Origin: Actinomyces sp. oral taxon 414
GTDB taxonomy: Bacteria > Actinomycetota > Actinomycetes > Actinomycetales > Actinomycetaceae
Reading direction: 5' to 3'
DNA length: 64,000 nucleotides
NCBI RefSeq assembly: GCF_001278845.1
Contig: NZ_CP012590.1
Coordinates: 1,550,001 to 1,614,000 of the forward strand
The translations under genes and the position numbers were made by a program. Below, piece by piece: positions 8,233 through 17,053 of the stretch; position 1 is the stretch's first letter; each line of letters starts with the position of its first letter. The notes under the pieces were generated by a model. It saw only the letters and a list, made by a program, of their open reading frames with translations, ran no database searches and was not told where the DNA came from.

Positions 8233-8379
8233 ATGGAGTATGACACGGGGACGCCCGCCGGAGAGTTCGCCGACCCGCTCATCCGCCTGCACCGCGTGGC
8301 GCAGACGAGGATCGGCGAACGGCCAGCTGTGTGCCAGCTCACTTCTCCCGCGGACCATCGGGGTATGACCTTTCGATGA
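8233..8379 (+). CDS. 48-residue small protein, translationally coupled
   Basis: The ORF begins MEYDTGTPAGEFADPLIRL and ends DHRGMTFR. GAGGAA lies about 11 bases before ATG. Its TGA overlaps the ATG of the next gene as ATGA (8376-8379), a classic coupling arrangement, and a consensus -10 lies just upstream. Composition looks like real coding sequence. It could be an independent small protein, a leader, or the end of a lost toxin or immunity gene. Confidence 0.45.
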   Translation: MEYDTGTPAGEFADPLIRLHRVAQTRIGERPAVCQLTSPADHRGMTFR

Positions 8380-9401
8380 GCGATAATCGAGTGGAGTGCG
8401 GTCCGGTGGAGTGGGCGGTGGTGACGAGTCATCTCGTGCCTTCGGGGTTGTTCGTGCGCCTGGAGGACTCGGGCGAGGAGGCCTTCGTGGACATCACCTC
8501 CGTCCACAACCACCCGCTGTGCCGCAATCCCGAGTACTGGCCGGACGTGGGTGAACGCATCCGGGTGCGGGCCGTGGGCCGACGTCCGTCGGGGCAGCTG
8601 CAGATGTCGCACCGGGAGAGTGCGCTGGATGGCGTGCTGGGCGGGCTTCCGACGCGGGACCCGTCGGTGCCGCCGGGTCTGGGGCCGATCGAGCGGGCGG
8701 TGGTGGTCGCCCACCGCGACGGGGGTCTGCGGGTGCGCCTGGTGGAGTCCGGGCGCGTGTGCACCCTGCCGGCGGCCCTCGTCTCCGACGATCCGACCGA
8801 GTGCGCCGAGGAGAACTGGCCCGCGGTGGGCGAGCGCATCCGGGTGCGCAGGCTGGGGGTGTGGCCCGGCGGCGAGGTGCGCGTCAGCTGCACCATGTTC
8901 ACCGATGGACCTATTCCCGGCCCTCCGCCATCATTCTATGCGTCCCGAACCAATCGGGCCTCCAAGTCGGTGATCGCCTACACGCGCACCCTGCCGGCGG
9001 CTGTGGTGGACCGGGTGCGGCAGGTGGGAGACGCCGTCTCGGCGCGGGACTGGGACCGGGCCGAAGAGCTCACCAGCGGCAACCGCCTGGGCTGGGAGGA
9101 GGTTGATGACTTCATGACCACCTACGGGTGGCCGCCGTTCACGCCCCTGCCCGGCGGCTTTGAGAAGGACATGTACGCCGCGCCGCTGCGGGATGGGGGC
9201 GATTGGATCGACTGCCTGCTGTGGACCGAGACGGAGCGGCCCAGCGACGTCGAGATCTCCCTCAAGATCACACCCGCCCCCGATAACCCCGACCGCCTGG
9301 ACGCGAGCCTGGTGCGCATGCGCGCCATCGGCTTCCGCCACCCCAGACGCCACGACCAGCGCCCCAGACCCCAAGGACCGGGATGGACCACTTTGTCATA
9401 G
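8376..9401 (+). CDS. Two S1-like domains plus a DUF7668-like C-terminus
   Basis: The protein has 341 residues. Residues 5-70 and 105-170 are two copies of an S1/OB-like unit: VVTSHLVPSGLFVRLEDSGE...WPDVGERIRVRAVG and VVVAHRDGGLRVRLVESG...WPAVGERIRVRRLG. Residues 215-320 form a separate region (VDRVRQVGDAVSARDWDRAE, GWPPFTPLPGGFEKDMY, IDCLLWTETERPSDVEISLK) that resembles the small DUF7668 domain found in immunity proteins. A two-unit relative without this tail is at 35436-35993. Start ATG 8376 is coupled to the small ORF before it. The function is probably immunity; RNA binding by the S1-like units is only an inference. Confidence 0.65.
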   Translation: MSDNRVECGPVEWAVVTSHLVPSGLFVRLEDSGEEAFVDITSVHNHPLCRNPEYWPDVGERIRVRAVGRRPSGQLQMSHRESALDGVLGGLPTRDPSVPPGLGPIERAVVVAHRDGGLRVRLVESGRVCTLPAALVSDDPTECAEENWPAVGERIRVRRLGVWPGGEVRVSCTMFTDGPIPGPPPSFYASRTNRASKSVIAYTRTLPAAVVDRVRQVGDAVSARDWDRAEELTSGNRLGWEEVDDFMTTYGWPPFTPLPGGFEKDMYAAPLRDGGDWIDCLLWTETERPSDVEISLKITPAPDNPDRLDASLVRMRAIGFRHPRRHDQRPRPQGPGWTTLS

Positions 9402-9482
9402 CACGATGACATGATCTGAGCGAGAGAGTTAGGACCTCAGCCCCGTCCCACGAGTCCGGCGGATGATATCAAGGGGGCGTCG

Positions 9483-9722
9483 ATGGCTATCTCCATGGAG
9501 TCCCTTCAGGCGACGGGGCCGGTTCATCGGATCCCCGCCGGGACTAAACTGCCCGAGGGTCTGGCGGTTCACGCCGACGGGGAGGACGTCGTCGTGAACG
9601 GCGTCGAAGGAACGGCACCCTGGGGTCACAGGACCATGTACCCCGCCGATCCGATGACGGGGGACGAGTTCAATAGACGATTCAGGAGCATGGGCTGGAA
9701 GCATGTCGGAAAGAAGAAGTAG
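9483..9722 (+). CDS. Small protein resembling the end of a Tse2-like ADP-ribosyltransferase-fold toxin
   Basis: The 79 residues include GPVHRIPAGTKLPEGLAVHA, HRTMYPADPMTGDEFNRRF and the ending GWKHVGKKK. The LPEGLAVxxDGxDV then HxTxYPxxxMTxxEF order recalls short standalone proteins that I associate with the Tse2 toxin fold; this is from memory and unverified. A G-rich ribosome site (AAGGGGGC) precedes ATG 9483. Its 3' end overlaps the start of the next gene by 20 bases. Confidence 0.5.
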   Translation: MAISMESLQATGPVHRIPAGTKLPEGLAVHADGEDVVVNGVEGTAPWGHRTMYPADPMTGDEFNRRFRSMGWKHVGKKK

Positions 9723-10785
9723 CAGTAGTGGTGTCCGTGGTCCGGCGGGTGCGGTGGAGGAGGTCGCCCGTCTCGTGTGGGAGGCGGAGGTGGCGGTCTT
9801 GCCCCCGGTGGGCGGCGGTGCTGTGGGTGTGCTGGGGCGGTGGTTGGACGGCGCCGATGCCGGGCGGGCCGAGGACGCCCTCCTGGCCTCCTACCACCTG
9901 CGCGATAAGAATCTGCTCGCGCTGGCCCCCGCCATCGCCCGGTGGGTGGGTGTGGAGTCCGTGGCCGCGCACGTCCGGCGTCTGCTGGGCATGGCCCCGG
10001 TCAAGGAGCTGCGCCCGGTGCTTGTGCCCGCCCTCGCCGCCCGCCTCCGGGAGGAGCCCGATCCCGACGGGGCTCTGCGCAGGGCCTGCGCCGGCCTCCT
10101 GGAGCACCTGGGACTGGACGACGAGGTCCGCCACCTGACCGACACCACCCGCACCACCCGCCGAGAACCCGCGGCCCCCGCGCCCGAAGCTCCCGGAGAA
10201 CCCGGCGACGACGGGCCTGGACCCGCCGACGAGGCGCCCGGCGGCGAGGAACCCGGCGGCGAGGCTCCCGCCGATGGAAAAGCGGGGTCGGCCGACGATG
10301 AGGCGATCGAGCAGGCCGTGAGACAGTCCGCTCACTTCATGCGGCGGGCCGCCGCCGCGGCCGCGCCCCTGGCGGGGAACCCTGACGCCGTCGCCCTGAT
10401 CGACGAGTGGCTCAGCACCTGGAGCAGAGAGCACAATCCGGGATCTCTCCGGGCCGCCTACATGCTCCCCGACGACGACCTGCTCGCCCTCGTACCCGCC
10501 ATCGTGCGCTGGGTCGACGTCGAACGAGGAGCCCTGTACGCCCACCGCCTGCTGCGCATGCTCCCGATCAACAGACTGCGCCCCGTGCTCGTACCCGCCG
10601 CATTCGCCTGGCTGCACGAGGGCGAAATGATGGACTACGTCTCCTGGTGCACATTCGCCTCCCTGTTCAACAGCCTGGGACTGGACGAGGACCTCCACCA
10701 CATGGCCGACCTCGCCCTGGCCCACACCGACCCCGACGTCCGCACTGCTGGCAAAGAAATCATCGAAGACTTCCTGCAGGATTAG
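9703..10785 (+). CDS. Internally duplicated hypothetical protein (paralogue of 1716-2750)
   Basis: The 360 residues have the same architecture as 1716-2750: two helical halves separated by a longer Pro/Glu/Gly linker (about 145-200) with an EAPGEPGD/EAPGGEEPGGEAP repeat. Shared blocks include GVLGRWLDGADAGRAEDALL, AAYMLPDDDLLALVPAIVRW and LPINRLRPVLVPAAFAWL. DNA identity to the 1716 gene is high in the middle and lower at the ends. The start (ATG 9703) lies inside the previous gene. It ends at the same CTGCAGGATTAG junction as the other copy and is followed by HINT-toxin sequence. Function unknown. Confidence 0.75.
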   Translation: MSERRSSSSGVRGPAGAVEEVARLVWEAEVAVLPPVGGGAVGVLGRWLDGADAGRAEDALLASYHLRDKNLLALAPAIARWVGVESVAAHVRRLLGMAPVKELRPVLVPALAARLREEPDPDGALRRACAGLLEHLGLDDEVRHLTDTTRTTRREPAAPAPEAPGEPGDDGPGPADEAPGGEEPGGEAPADGKAGSADDEAIEQAVRQSAHFMRRAAAAAAPLAGNPDAVALIDEWLSTWSREHNPGSLRAAYMLPDDDLLALVPAIVRWVDVERGALYAHRLLRMLPINRLRPVLVPAAFAWLHEGEMMDYVSWCTFASLFNSLGLDEDLHHMADLALAHTDPDVRTAGKEIIEDFLQD

Positions 10786-10786
10786 G

Positions 10787-11374
10787 CGTCTCGCGGACCG
10801 GGCCGCCTCGGCGGATCTGGACACCGGCCGCCCGGCCACCGCGACGGTCACCCACCGGGACGTGGACACCCTGCGGATCACCACCGACCGCGGCGAGCTG
10901 GTCGCCACCACCGCCACCTGGACCCTCGCCCACAACGGATGCACCTGGGACGATGCGGCCGGCGGGTGGGTTGACACCGAAACCGGTAAGCCCAGGACGC
11001 CTACGCGCTTCTCCGAACTCGTCAGCAGCAAGGGGAGGATTAACTACGACGACGTCGACCGACTCGCCACCCAGAACGGTCTGACGAACCGGTTCCTGGC
11101 GCCCCAGAACCTGGATCCGAACTCGCAGCGGTTCCTCGACGGGGGATTCAAGTACGACCTCGGCGCGGAAACTGCCTGGGATCACGGACCCGACATCACT
11201 ACCGGCCCCTCCCAGTACGCGCACAACAACCCAACCACGAGCATTTCCAGGCCCATGACTCCCAGCAGCACCGGAGCAAAACGGTATGAGTACTACCATA
11301 CGGATGGGACGTGGAGTCGCGGTGCTCAATCGAGGCATCACCTGCCGCTGGACAACTCGCCCTACAAGCAGTAG
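10787..11374 (+). pseudogene. Start-less HINT remnant plus intact toxin tip
   Basis: In the frame ending at TAG 11374 the sequence reads LADRAASADLDTGRPATATV (a HINT start-like segment), then a jump to the HINT end (TTATWTLAHNGC, 10906-10944). The middle of HINT has been deleted in frame. The toxin follows: WVDTETGKPRTPTRFSELV, RINYDDVDRLATQNGLTNRF, FLDGGFKYDLGAE and a tail HTDGTWSR...LPLDNSPYKQ. No start or ribosome site fits, so this is a silent cassette unless recombined onto an Rhs gene. The 39 bases at the HINT end are identical to 6977-7015. Confidence 0.7.
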
Positions 11375-11458
11375 AATGCATGGGTTCGTCCCGGGAGTGA
11401 AATATAATCGGGATGAGAAACTCTTCGGGCACGAACCTGGGATGGATAGAGGTAGGTC

Positions 11459-11809
11459 ATGTGTATGCTGTCGGTGAGTGGCTCCGAGTCCCATTGGGGT
11501 GTGAGTCAGTACCTGGAGTTCCCGTGGCTGCTGGAGGCCAAGGCGGAGACGGCCAGGCTCATGAGGGTGTTCATGGATATGGATCCCCGTGAGATCCTCG
11601 AAAACGCGGATGAGTTCTTCAACGTCCTGGAGTGCATGTACGTCGTCGTCACCGACGGTCCGTGCTATTTCAAGGGCGAGGATTTGGAGACATGGCGGAG
11701 ATTCCACGCATGGATTCAGATGCTCTCTGAAACGCTGTTCCGCGACGATCCGAACTTCGCCAAGGACTGGGTCGAGGAGTTCGAGGTCCACGTCGAGGGA
11801 TGCCAGTAG
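11459..11809 (+). CDS. Immunity-type protein, paralogue of 958-1308
   Basis: The 116 residues are near-identical to 958-1308 for the first 80 positions, then diverge (HAWIQMLSETLFRDDPNFAK, ending VEGCQ). It directly follows the intact toxin tip ending at 11374, and the ribosome region (GATAGAGGTAGGTC) is conserved with the other copy. It is the best candidate for the antidote to the DNSPYKQ-ending toxin. Divergence confined to the C-terminal third suggests either recombination or specificity change there. Confidence 0.7.
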   Translation: MCMLSVSGSESHWGVSQYLEFPWLLEAKAETARLMRVFMDMDPREILENADEFFNVLECMYVVVTDGPCYFKGEDLETWRRFHAWIQMLSETLFRDDPNFAKDWVEEFEVHVEGCQ

Positions 11810-12151
11810 ATGAATGAAGCCGTGTCGAGTGGTGCTCGCCCCCACTGGGAGGTGAGCGAGTCCCTCAAGTCCCCCTGATTGGAGGACGCCTATATCGAGT
11901 CGGTCAGGCTCATGAGGGTGTTCATGGATGCGCCCGTGGACGAGCTCCTCGCCAACAGGGGGGAGTTCTACGCCATAGTGAATGCCATGTGGATCGCTGT
12001 GACCGAGGCGCCGTGCTGGTTCAGGGGCGAGGACCGGGTGACGCTCGACCGGTTCCACGCCTGGCTCGGGCCGACTCTCACCGAGTTGTACGGCGACGAC
12101 GACTCCATCCCCGGCATGGTCGAGGGATTCGACTCCGAAGGATGCCCGTAA
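11810..12151 (+). pseudogene. Immunity-type paralogue with nonsense codon
   Basis: ATG 11810 follows the stop of 11459-11809 directly, as 1309 follows 958. Codon 23 is TGA (11876-11878) where 1309 has TGG (SPWLEDAY becomes SP*LEDAY). The rest is open to TAA 12149-12151: AYIESVRLMRVFMDAPVDEL, EFYAIVNAMWIAVTEAPCWF, ending FDSEGCP. A TTG at 11879 could restart translation but has no clear ribosome site. Confidence 0.75.
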
Positions 12152-12207
12152 ACCCCGAACCCGAACCCGCGCCGCCGTTATCGAAGGGATTGGACGGAGA
12201 TGAAGAG

Positions 12208-12606
12208 ATGATCGCGCAGTACTGGGATGAAACGGAAGACGTTCTGGCAAAGGAGATCGTCTCCGACTGGCCCGCCTTCCTCGAGCTCGTTCGGCGCACC
12301 GAGACAGGCTCTTCCGGGCGGGGAATTCCTGCCATTGAACTCTCCGACGATAAAGATGCGACATGTATTTTCATCCGCTTCGAAGAGGGCGGGTGCACGG
12401 TGGCGACAGGAGATTCAAAGGGGCTCGCATGGCCCGTCGAATTCAATAACGGCGGCTGCGAATACGTGCATTATGACTACTTCGGCTCGTGGTCCGAGGT
12501 TCCCGCGGATCTGGTGATCCCCCGCGAGAAGGCCCTTGCCGCCGTCAAGTCGTTTCTGGAAACCGGGGATATTCCGCCGTCGGTGCTTCTGCTCGTACGC
12601 GAATAA
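12208..12606 (+). CDS. Imm1-family-like immunity protein
   Basis: The protein has 132 residues from ATG 12208, which has GGAG 8 bases upstream; an in-frame ATG at 12142 overlapping the previous stop is an alternative. The Imm1 hallmark is the C-terminus: a CEYVHYDYFGSWSEVPADLV strand region, then IPREKALAAVKSFLETGDIP and SVLLLV. Imm1 proteins neutralise nuclease-type or other polymorphic toxins in cis. It is the last gene of the left archipelago and converges on the T7SS operon, with only 57 bases between stops. Confidence 0.7.
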   Translation: MIAQYWDETEDVLAKEIVSDWPAFLELVRRTETGSSGRGIPAIELSDDKDATCIFIRFEEGGCTVATGDSKGLAWPVEFNNGGCEYVHYDYFGSWSEVPADLVIPREKALAAVKSFLETGDIPPSVLLLVRE

Positions 12607-12663
12607 CACTGGACGATGCGGCGACGTCTGTCCGCAACCTCATGGGAAACGGGCCATTGTCGC

Positions 12664-15600
12664 CTACTGCGGCAGCGCCGTCTGAATGAGGGCCGCGCCC
12701 CCGTTGAGGCACAGGTAGCCCCGCCCCACGGTCATGACCACGGGCGCGCGCCGCGGGATCCTGGCGGAGAGCAGGTCGCCGTCCATGTCGACGTTGGGCT
12801 GCAGCAGGATTCCGCACCGCGAGCGCCGCAGCGTCTTGGTCCAGTGGCTGTAGAGCGTGCGCAGGTCGTCGGCCCGGCCGGCCGCGGCGATCCGCACATT
12901 GGGCGGGCTCTCCGCCAGCAGTTCCGCCAGGGCGTGATCGGAGTCGTCGATCCGCTCGGCGTCGTCGACCAGGATCAGGACGGGGCTCTGGCGCAGTCGG
13001 AGTGCGGCCAGCAGGCCGGCGGCGTCGGCCGGGTCGGTGACCACTTGGTCCAGGTCGGCCGCGGCCAGTGGGGAGCGGCGCGAGGCGATGGCCGCGATCG
13101 TGGGCGGCTCGGGGCCGTCCGCGGCGGTGCGGGCCGCGGCGGCCAGGGTGAGCAGGGTCGTCGATTTGCCCGAGCGGGGCGGGCCGGCCACGAGGATGTG
13201 CTCGCCCTCGTAGCTCTCCAGGAGGGCCGGCTTGAGGTCGGCCTCCCCGATGCCCACGGGCAGGCGCCACGGCTCGTGGGCGAGGCGGGCGACGGCGTCG
13301 AGCTCGTCGACCCTCACCAGGGTCGGCAGTTCGCCGACCACGGAGGGCTTGGCGGGGGCGTGGGGCCACACCCGCGAGGCGATGTGCTCGACGGCGGCCC
13401 GGGCGCCGCAGCCGGGCGTGGCGATGTGGGTCTGCAGGCGGGTGAGGACCGGGACGGCGCGCCCGTTGACGTCGGCCGGCATCTGCTCGGGCTTGATGCC
13501 GGCCGAGGAGTAGTCGTAGCGGTCGGCGAGCCGGAAGAGCCACTTCTGGGTGGTCACCTCGTCGATGGCCGAGGGGATGGCCTTGACGCGCGTGGTGGTC
13601 ATGGCGAAGTGGACGCCCACCTCCGGCCCGTCCGCGTAGGAGCGGTAGAAGGATTCCAGCAGCGGCAGGCCGTCCACGTCCTGGTACTCGTCTCGCAGGG
13701 CCGCGAAGCCGTCCACCAGGACCAGCATCCTCCGGCTGCGGTCCGGGGCGCCGCGGCGGCGCTGCACCTCGGCGCGCAGGAATTTGAGCAGGCGGCTCTG
13801 GCGCTCGCGCGCCCCCGAGCCGGCGCCCGCGTAACCCGCCAGGTGGGGCAGGCCGGTGAGGACCTCCAGGTCGCCGGCGCTCATGTCGAGGACGACGATG
13901 TCGAGCTCCTGCGGGTCCAGGGCGCGGGCCGCGGTCAGCGCGATGGCGACCAGCGCCGTCGTCGTGCCCGATCCGGGCACTCCTCCCAGGATGAGGTTGC
14001 CCTCGGCCATGTCCCAGCCGGCGTCGAGCTGGCGTTGCCCGTCGGGGTCGTCGGACAGGGCGAAGATCAGGGTGTCTCCGTCCAGGCCGCCGACCGCCGG
14101 CAGTTTGGAGGCGGAGTCGTCCACATCGGCGCCCGCGGCGTCCGCCCGGCCGGTCATGGCGTTCTGCGCGTCCGCGTTCGCGCCGCCGTCCTGCGTGTCG
14201 GCGGAGGTCGGGAAGCCGGCCAGGTTCACGCGGGCGCCCAGGGGTTCGGGCCATACCGGGCGGGGCGGGGCGAAGCCCGCGATCGTGTTGGCCTCCACGA
14301 TGGCGTCGATGAGGGCGTCCAGGTCGGTCTCCGGCTCGCCGGGGGCGGGTCTGCGGGCGGGCGGGGCGGGGTGGGGCGGGGCGGAGGAGCCGCCTGTGGT
14401 CAGGTCGGCGAAGGCGATCGCCTCGCGCTCCTCGGACTCGATCGGGCCGGTGATCAGGGCGGTCTGGACGGGGGTGATGTCGTCCTGGCCGAGTTTGACC
14501 AGGGCGCGGCCCTTCTGCTGGCGCCCGATCGCGGCGGCGTCGGGCACGTCGATGACGTTGGAGGAGTCCTCGCGGCTTTGCACCCGCAGCGCCACCCGCA
14601 TGTTCGTGTTGGCGAGGATGTCGTCGTTGACGACGCCGGCGGGGCGCTGGGTGGCCAGGATCATGTGCACGCCCAGGGTGCGTCCGACGGCGCCCACGCT
14701 GACCAGGGAGCTGAGGACGTCGGGGTACTCCTTGGCGAGCATGGCGAACTCGTCGACGACGAGCAGGAGCCGGGGCATGGGCTCGGTCGGGTTGGTGGCC
14801 AGGTAGGCGTCGAGGTTGTCCACGCCCTCTCCGGCGCCGGCGAAGACCCGCTGCCGGTAGGTCATCTCCGCCTCCAGGGCCCGCAGCGCGCGGTCGGCCA
14901 TCTGGGCGTCGAGGTTGGAGATCGTGCCGATCGTGTGCGGCAGTCGCTCGCAGGTCTTGAAGGCGGCCCCGCCCTTGAAGTCGATGAGGATGAAGGTCAG
15001 GGACGTCGGGTCGTTGCGCGCGGCGAGGCCGGCCACCAGGGTGCGCAGGAATTCGCTCTTGCCCGATCCGGTGGTTCCGCCCACCAGTCCGTGCGGCCCG
15101 TCGCGGACCAGGTCGATGGAGAACATGCCGCGTTCGCCCACGCCCACCGGGGCCTGGGCGCCGGGCGCCCGCCAGGAGTCGAGTACCTCCTGCGCGGTCG
15201 GGCCGGCCATGCCCAGCAGCGGGCCCAGTCGCACCAGGCCGGGCAGTGAGGCCCCGGGCACTTCCAGTTCGGGGTCCTCCAGGCGCGCCATGGCCATGGC
15301 GGCCCGGGCGGCGTCGTCGGCGCTGATCCCGGACAGGGCCACGTCCTCCACGCGCACCAGGTCGCCGGGGCGCTCCAGGACGGCCAGTCCGTCCCGCCCC
15401 GCCTCGATGACGACCGTGCACGAGGCCGGCAGCTGTTCGCGGGTCGCGGCGAGCACGATCCCGCTGACCCGGCGCGGCGGGCGCTGGCCCGAGCGGGCGA
15501 CGGCGCCCCGCCCGCGGCCCAGCAGGGAGCGGGCGGGCGATTCGCGGCCCTCGGTGAGGACGTCGGAGTCGATGAGGAGGAGCGCGTTGGGGGTCGCCAG

Positions 15601-17022
15601 GGCCTCCAGTCCGTCGCGCAGGCCGGACAGCAGCGAGTCCGACTCGCGCCGCCGGCCGCTGATCCAGCGGCCCTCCTCGCCCGTCCCCAGGCGCCGGGTG
15701 TGCGGGAGCCACCGCGTCCACTCCCATTCCTGGTCGCGGCCCGGGTCGTGGAAGACGCCGATGGTCAGGTCCGCGGGTCCGCAGTGGACGGCGGCCTGGA
15801 GCAGCAGGCTGCGCGCCACGGCCGCCGTCGCCTCCCGGCGTCCGACGATGCCGACCACGCCCGCGCCCGACAGGTCCACCTCGGCGGGCCCCGCGGCGAT
15901 CACCGAGGCGTCCAGGGCGGCGCGGACCTCGTCGACCGGCTTGCGCGCGCGGGTGTCCACCGCGGGCCTCCACGGGGAGTCGGCCACGCCCGCGCTCAGC
16001 AGCAGGACGTCGGGGTCGTCGTGGCGGCGCTGCCACAGGGTCGTGGTGGGCCACAGGGCGCGGCGCGCGGCGAGGTCCACCGCGGGCACGGCGGCCCGGC
16101 GGGCCGCCAGTTCCGCGGCCGCGGCCTCGCGCAGGGAGGCGGTGAACCGCTCCAGGTCCTCGGAGAAGGTCTTCTCCGCCTCCTTCTTCTCCGCCTTGCG
16201 CCTGCGCTTCTGGTCGAACCAGTTGCCGATGGCCAGCAGCGGGCTCATGGCCGAGAACATGGCGTAGCGCAGGTCCCTCATCATGACGACCATGACGACG
16301 GCCAGGATGAGGGGGCCGACGACGGCGATGAGGGAGAAGCGCGTGGGCTGGGCCTCGCGCGGGCGCTCCGGGGGCGCCAGGGGCTCGGGGGGCTTGCGCC
16401 GCCCGGGCCGGGGCGGCCGGTTGAAGGGGACGGTTCCGGCGGCGGTGATGTTGTGCAGCGACCCGGGGCGGGGGGCGCGGGGCTCCTTCACGTCCTTGCG
16501 CACCGCGATCGCGCAGCCGCCGATGCGCAGCACGGCGTCGGCGTCGATGCGCGCGCCCTCCTCGTCCACGGCGTCGCCGTCCAGGAGGGTGCCATTGGTC
16601 GAGCCGCGGTCCTTGACCAGCAAGCGGTCCTCCTCGTCCCGCTCCACGGTCGCGTGCAGCCAGGAGGCGCTGCGCGAGGGCAGGGGCACGTCGGCTTCGG
16701 GGGAGCGTCCGATGGTGACCAGGCCCGTGTCCGGGACCTGTAGCACCGGGCCGACGCCCTCCTCGCCGAGCACCGTGAGGGTCCAGCCGGACAGGGCCTC
16801 GAGCGCCTCGCCCCCGTCGGGGCGCAGTGTGCTCCCCTCCATGAGCGCGGCCCGGGCGAGCGGGTCCTGCGGGTCGTGGGGGACGTCGTCGACCCACACC
16901 GACCCGGCGGACAGGGGGACGCCGTAGACGCCCTCCACGAGCTCGCGCAGGGTGGCGGAGTCGGCGAAGGACTCCAGTTCGACCGTCCTGGGGTCGTCGT
17001 TGAAGTCGATGACCAGGCGCAT
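12664..17022 (-). CDS. FHA-FtsK/SpoIIIE type VII secretion ATPase (EccC/EssC-like)
   Basis: This 1452-residue protein is the motor of the T7SS-like operon. Residues 1-75 form an N-terminal beta-rich region. Residues 100-175 are an FHA domain (VTIGRSPEADVPLPS, RGSTNGTLLDGD). Two membrane segments lie at about 229-248 and 252-266. Three FtsK/SpoIIIE ATPase modules follow. Module 1 has Walker A GGTTGSGKSE (648-657) and Walker B LLLVVDEFA (752-760). Module 2 has GGVPGSGTTT (1013-1022), which lacks the Walker lysine. Module 3 has AGPPRSGKST (1289-1298) and LVDDAE. It is the last gene of a minus-strand operon. A single FHA linked to the ATPase resembles firmicute EssC more than mycobacterial EccC. 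Confidence 0.92.
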   Translation of the reverse strand: MRLVIDFNDDPRTVELESFADSATLRELVEGVYGVPLSAGSVWVDDVPHDPQDPLARAALMEGSTLRPDGGEALEALSGWTLTVLGEEGVGPVLQVPDTGLVTIGRSPEADVPLPSRSASWLHATVERDEEDRLLVKDRGSTNGTLLDGDAVDEEGARIDADAVLRIGGCAIAVRKDVKEPRAPRPGSLHNITAAGTVPFNRPPRPGRRKPPEPLAPPERPREAQPTRFSLIAVVGPLILAVVMVVMMRDLRYAMFSAMSPLLAIGNWFDQKRRRKAEKKEAEKTFSEDLERFTASLREAAAAELAARRAAVPAVDLAARRALWPTTTLWQRRHDDPDVLLLSAGVADSPWRPAVDTRARKPVDEVRAALDASVIAAGPAEVDLSGAGVVGIVGRREATAAVARSLLLQAAVHCGPADLTIGVFHDPGRDQEWEWTRWLPHTRRLGTGEEGRWISGRRRESDSLLSGLRDGLEALATPNALLLIDSDVLTEGRESPARSLLGRGRGAVARSGQRPPRRVSGIVLAATREQLPASCTVVIEAGRDGLAVLERPGDLVRVEDVALSGISADDAARAAMAMARLEDPELEVPGASLPGLVRLGPLLGMAGPTAQEVLDSWRAPGAQAPVGVGERGMFSIDLVRDGPHGLVGGTTGSGKSEFLRTLVAGLAARNDPTSLTFILIDFKGGAAFKTCERLPHTIGTISNLDAQMADRALRALEAEMTYRQRVFAGAGEGVDNLDAYLATNPTEPMPRLLLVVDEFAMLAKEYPDVLSSLVSVGAVGRTLGVHMILATQRPAGVVNDDILANTNMRVALRVQSREDSSNVIDVPDAAAIGRQQKGRALVKLGQDDITPVQTALITGPIESEEREAIAFADLTTGGSSAPPHPAPPARRPAPGEPETDLDALIDAIVEANTIAGFAPPRPVWPEPLGARVNLAGFPTSADTQDGGANADAQNAMTGRADAAGADVDDSASKLPAVGGLDGDTLIFALSDDPDGQRQLDAGWDMAEGNLILGGVPGSGTTTALVAIALTAARALDPQELDIVVLDMSAGDLEVLTGLPHLAGYAGAGSGARERQSRLLKFLRAEVQRRRGAPDRSRRMLVLVDGFAALRDEYQDVDGLPLLESFYRSYADGPEVGVHFAMTTTRVKAIPSAIDEVTTQKWLFRLADRYDYSSAGIKPEQMPADVNGRAVPVLTRLQTHIATPGCGARAAVEHIASRVWPHAPAKPSVVGELPTLVRVDELDAVARLAHEPWRLPVGIGEADLKPALLESYEGEHILVAGPPRSGKSTTLLTLAAAARTAADGPEPPTIAAIASRRSPLAAADLDQVVTDPADAAGLLAALRLRQSPVLILVDDAERIDDSDHALAELLAESPPNVRIAAAGRADDLRTLYSHWTKTLRRSRCGILLQPNVDMDGDLLSARIPRRAPVVMTVGRGYLCLNGGAALIQTALPQ

Positions 17023-17053
17023 GCCGCTTCCTTTCCGGGCGTCGGCGCAGGCG

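Noticed and set aside
12616..15249. 877-codon plus-strand open frame
   Set aside because: It lies fully antisense to the secretion ATPase and is Gly/Arg/Val-rich shadow sequence typical of GC-rich DNA.
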